56,163 bases of DNA from Clostridium sp. CAG:571. GTDB taxonomy: Bacteria; Bacillota; Clostridia; TANB77; CAG-508. This document shows positions 54,134-56,163 of the stretch, in pieces. The DNA is taken from contig HF999504.1 of assembly GCA_000434015.1 (NCBI GenBank), positions 1 through 56,163 of the forward strand, given 5' to 3'. Position 1 is the first letter of the stretch. Every line of letters begins with the position of its first letter. Made by a program: the position numbers and the translations under genes. Below the pieces are notes generated by a model, which saw only the letters and a list, made by a program, of their open reading frames with translations, was not told the origin of the DNA and did no database searches.

Positions 54134-56163
54134 ATTCTTCTTTTTCCTTTCCTTTCATATCTCTAGATATAATTTCCGAAACTTTACTTAATTCATCTGC
54201 ATTTATTGGATTTTCACCTGTAAAACTTATTTTTCCCACCTTATTTTTTGATATTCTTATCGGTTTTTTTGTAATATTTCTTCTTAATTCATCATTTCTT
54301 TCAGGATTTTCATTAAGTAATCTACTATTTTTATCATATCTTCTTTCGTAAATTTCTCTTTGTTCTTCTGGTATCACTAGTTTTAATAAAATTTCTAATT
54401 TTTCTCTTTCCTCTATTCCCTCTAATTTTAGCTTTTCAAAATTTTCTAACATTTCATTTTCTTCTTTGCTTCTCTTATAATCATTTTTTTCTTGTATCAC
54501 TGCTAATTTTTGAGCTATCTCTACTACTCCTCCAAACAAATTTATATTTTCAATCCATGTATCTGCATTTACAGTTCCATTTGGCATTCTAAATTCAATT
54601 GTCCCTTTTCCTCCTTGCTCCAAATTCATAAAGTTTACTCCTATATACCTCTCTGCACCTTGAAATTCTAAAAGTGTTTCTTTAAATTTTTCTAAATCTT
54701 GTTCTCCTTCTATATCTATAGTACCTTTTTCTAATGCTTCCTCTAGTTTATTAGACATTGGTTTTGCATAGTCAAACTTTCTTGGAATAGTTCCTTCTTC
54801 ATTTGCTATTATATACATAACAGCTTCTGCATTTCCACAAATTTCTATCAAATTCTGATATGCTTTAGCACTTTTTAAATAATCTGCTCCAATATGTATA
54901 TGACCACCACATGTATCATTCGTATATTGTCCAAATTTTTTTAATATTGTAGATACATTTCTTATGTTATTAGTAGTTTCATTTTGATTTCCAGTTAAAA
55001 TTGGAGATTTAACTTCAATTCCTTTTCCTTCAATTACATTTTCTGATTCAACACTACTATCTAAATCACACATCCAATCTCCTAAAAAATTAACTTTTTT
55101 ATTATGTTCTTTTATAAAATGTGAATGTACTCCTACACATTCTATTTCCATTCCTACTGTCATATCTTCTGGAATAGTTATTTTACCTTTATAATTATCA
55201 TTTTCACTTTTTATTACTTGCTTTCTATATTCTTCATCTTCTAAAAATTTTAAATATTCTGAAAATTTCTCCAAACCTAATGATTCTAATTTTTCTATAT
55301 ATTTATTTTTATCACTCTCATTTTCTAATATTACTCTATCCACTAATTTTGCTATTTCTTTATCTTTTAATCCATATTCATCTCTTAATTCAATCCACTT
55401 TTCTGCTATTCCTTTTTGTGGTAATTTTGTTATTATAGCAATTCTTTCTTCAGTACTTAAATTTAAGTCACTATTTCCATCTATACATTTTTTTATAAGA
55501 TTTTCATTATCATTTCTTATCATCATCTGAACTATCATATCAATTTTACTTAGTCCTAATTCATCACCATGTTTTTTACACTCTTGTAACACAAAATCAA
55601 TATTATTAGTTGATTGTATCAATTCTTCTACATTTTCATCTGTTATTCCAAACTCTTCTCTTCTTTCTATACATTCACTTATTAAATTAAATTTATCTGC
55701 TTCTACTACATCAATATTTTTTAATATATCAGCAATTTCATAATTACGTAACCTTATTTTGTCATTTGCATTTAATATTTCTCTTATATATTTTATATCA
55801 TGCATGCTTTTTATTAAATCTTTTATTTGATAACTTTTTATTCCTAATTCTTTTCTTTTATTAACATTAAAAATGATTTCTTTTTTATACTCATCGCTCT
55901 GCATACTTTTCATAAGATTCAATTTATCCAAAATACTGAGATTAGCACCATTTTCTTTTTTATTAAATTTTATATTTTGCTTATCTTCTATAAAAGTTCT
56001 AATATAATTATCATCTTTAGTTGCTGCTATTAATTTTAATACTATATCACCATATAAACCGTAATTTTTCACTATTTTCTACATATTGTTTTATTGCATT
56101 TGTGTCTGTTGAAAAGATCAATAATCTTGAAAACAGTTTAGTAGACAAGTGCCTCACGACACA
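54123..56163 (-). CDS. Amidoligase-family protein with helical repeats, partial, with a +1 site at the right edge
   Basis: About 680 residues in the window; the start lies beyond the right edge. Residues after about 320 carry the Amidoligase_2 (GCS-fold) core: TVGMEIECVGVHSH, WMCDLDSSVES, EVKSPI, DTCGGHIHIGADY and TIEFRMPNG. Such enzymes join a carboxylate to an amine using ATP. The N-terminal half is made of repeats of about 38 residues with an LGL(S) turn. The in-frame CGG at 56059-56061 becomes GGT in the repeat segment VENSEKLGLYGD; a GTG inside would be a poor alternative start with no ribosome site. Confidence 0.8.
56059..56061 (-). other. +1 frameshift site in the amidoligase gene (in-frame CGG)
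   Basis: Zero frame upstream: GAA AAA TTA CGG TTT ATA TGG TGA. Skipping C gives TTA GGT TTA TAT GGT GAT, the conserved LGL turn of the helical repeat. The upstream frame is open to the window edge and reads LIFSTDTNAIKQYVEN, parallel to LIAATKDDNYIRTFIED in the next repeat. Confidence 0.78.

Noticed and set aside
7680..56061. CGG simply reassigned to another amino acid in the normal three-base frame
   Set aside because: A three-base reading of any kind leaves the frame broken after each site; only a one-base shift restores homology.
56070..56072. GTG start for the amidoligase at 56072
   Set aside because: No ribosome site precedes it, and the upstream frame carries a matching helical repeat that joins through the CGG site.
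7046..56163. The broken genes as pseudogenes
   Set aside because: They show no other damage, keep conserved motifs on both sides and include core genes (trxB, nfo, rnhA, tagG). True decay in this window (thrS fragment, 45305-45535, recombinase stump) looks different, with deletions and several stops.

Overview
The window is about 56 kb of very AT-rich DNA. It looks like the chromosome of an anaerobic, spore-forming, Gram-positive bacterium of the Clostridia type. The signs are spoIIM, an oxygen-sensitive class III ribonucleotide reductase (nrdDG) with no aerobic enzyme in view, glycerol-phosphate teichoic-acid genes, ribonuclease Y, a PyrF of the long type, and Shine-Dalgarno sequences before almost every gene. 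The species cannot be named from the sequence.

Layout. 29-4273: a QueH-acetyltransferase fusion, ruvB, a GtrB-like glycosyltransferase and an Alg14/Alg13-like pair. 4335-5030: rpiA. 5230-19596: a long minus-strand wall-polymer cluster with an LCP ligase, the TagGH exporter, membrane glycosyltransferases, four glycerophosphotransferase-family proteins and TagD. 19777-36375: mostly housekeeping genes on the minus strand (amidase, pyrF, nfo, ArsC-like, P-type ATPase, ferritin-like protein, AI-2E-type permease, rny, xerD, spoIIM, endoQ, coaE, tmcAL). rnhA (36527-36962) is on the plus strand. 37072-43310: Fic-like protein, GH5 glucanase, thioredoxin and thioredoxin reductase, polysaccharide deacetylase, malic enzyme. 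43469-48391: an accessory patch ending at tRNA-Leu, with an HExxH protein, a decayed gene, a probable small RNA, a threonyl-tRNA synthetase fragment behind a Thr-rich leader peptide, and a serine-recombinase stump behind an attenuator. 48684-53026: hsp20, nrdGD and a divergent Crp/Fnr regulator sharing a palindromic operator. 53257-56163: an amidoligase cluster running off the right edge.

The most striking result concerns decoding. By eye I found 14 in-frame CGG codons in the coding sequence of the window, spread over 12 genes on both strands. At every one the reading frame breaks, and it is restored by skipping the C and reading the next three bases, always GGA, GGT or GGG, as glycine. I found no CGG that must be read as arginine. 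Roughly four dozen CGG strings that lie out of phase (for example AAC GGA or GCG GCT) sit in genes that read through normally. So the signal depends on reading phase, which is hard to explain by a sequencing error. The simplest reading is that this organism has no arginine meaning for CGG and decodes CGGN as a +1 shift, or a four-base codon, giving glycine. I annotate the 12 genes as intact CDSs with +1 sites. TrxB, TagG, ferritin-like protein, RNase HI and endonuclease IV give the clearest evidence because conserved motifs continue on both sides of the site.

Limits: everything here comes from reading the sequence. No database search, genome-wide tRNA list, read mapping or proteomics was available.
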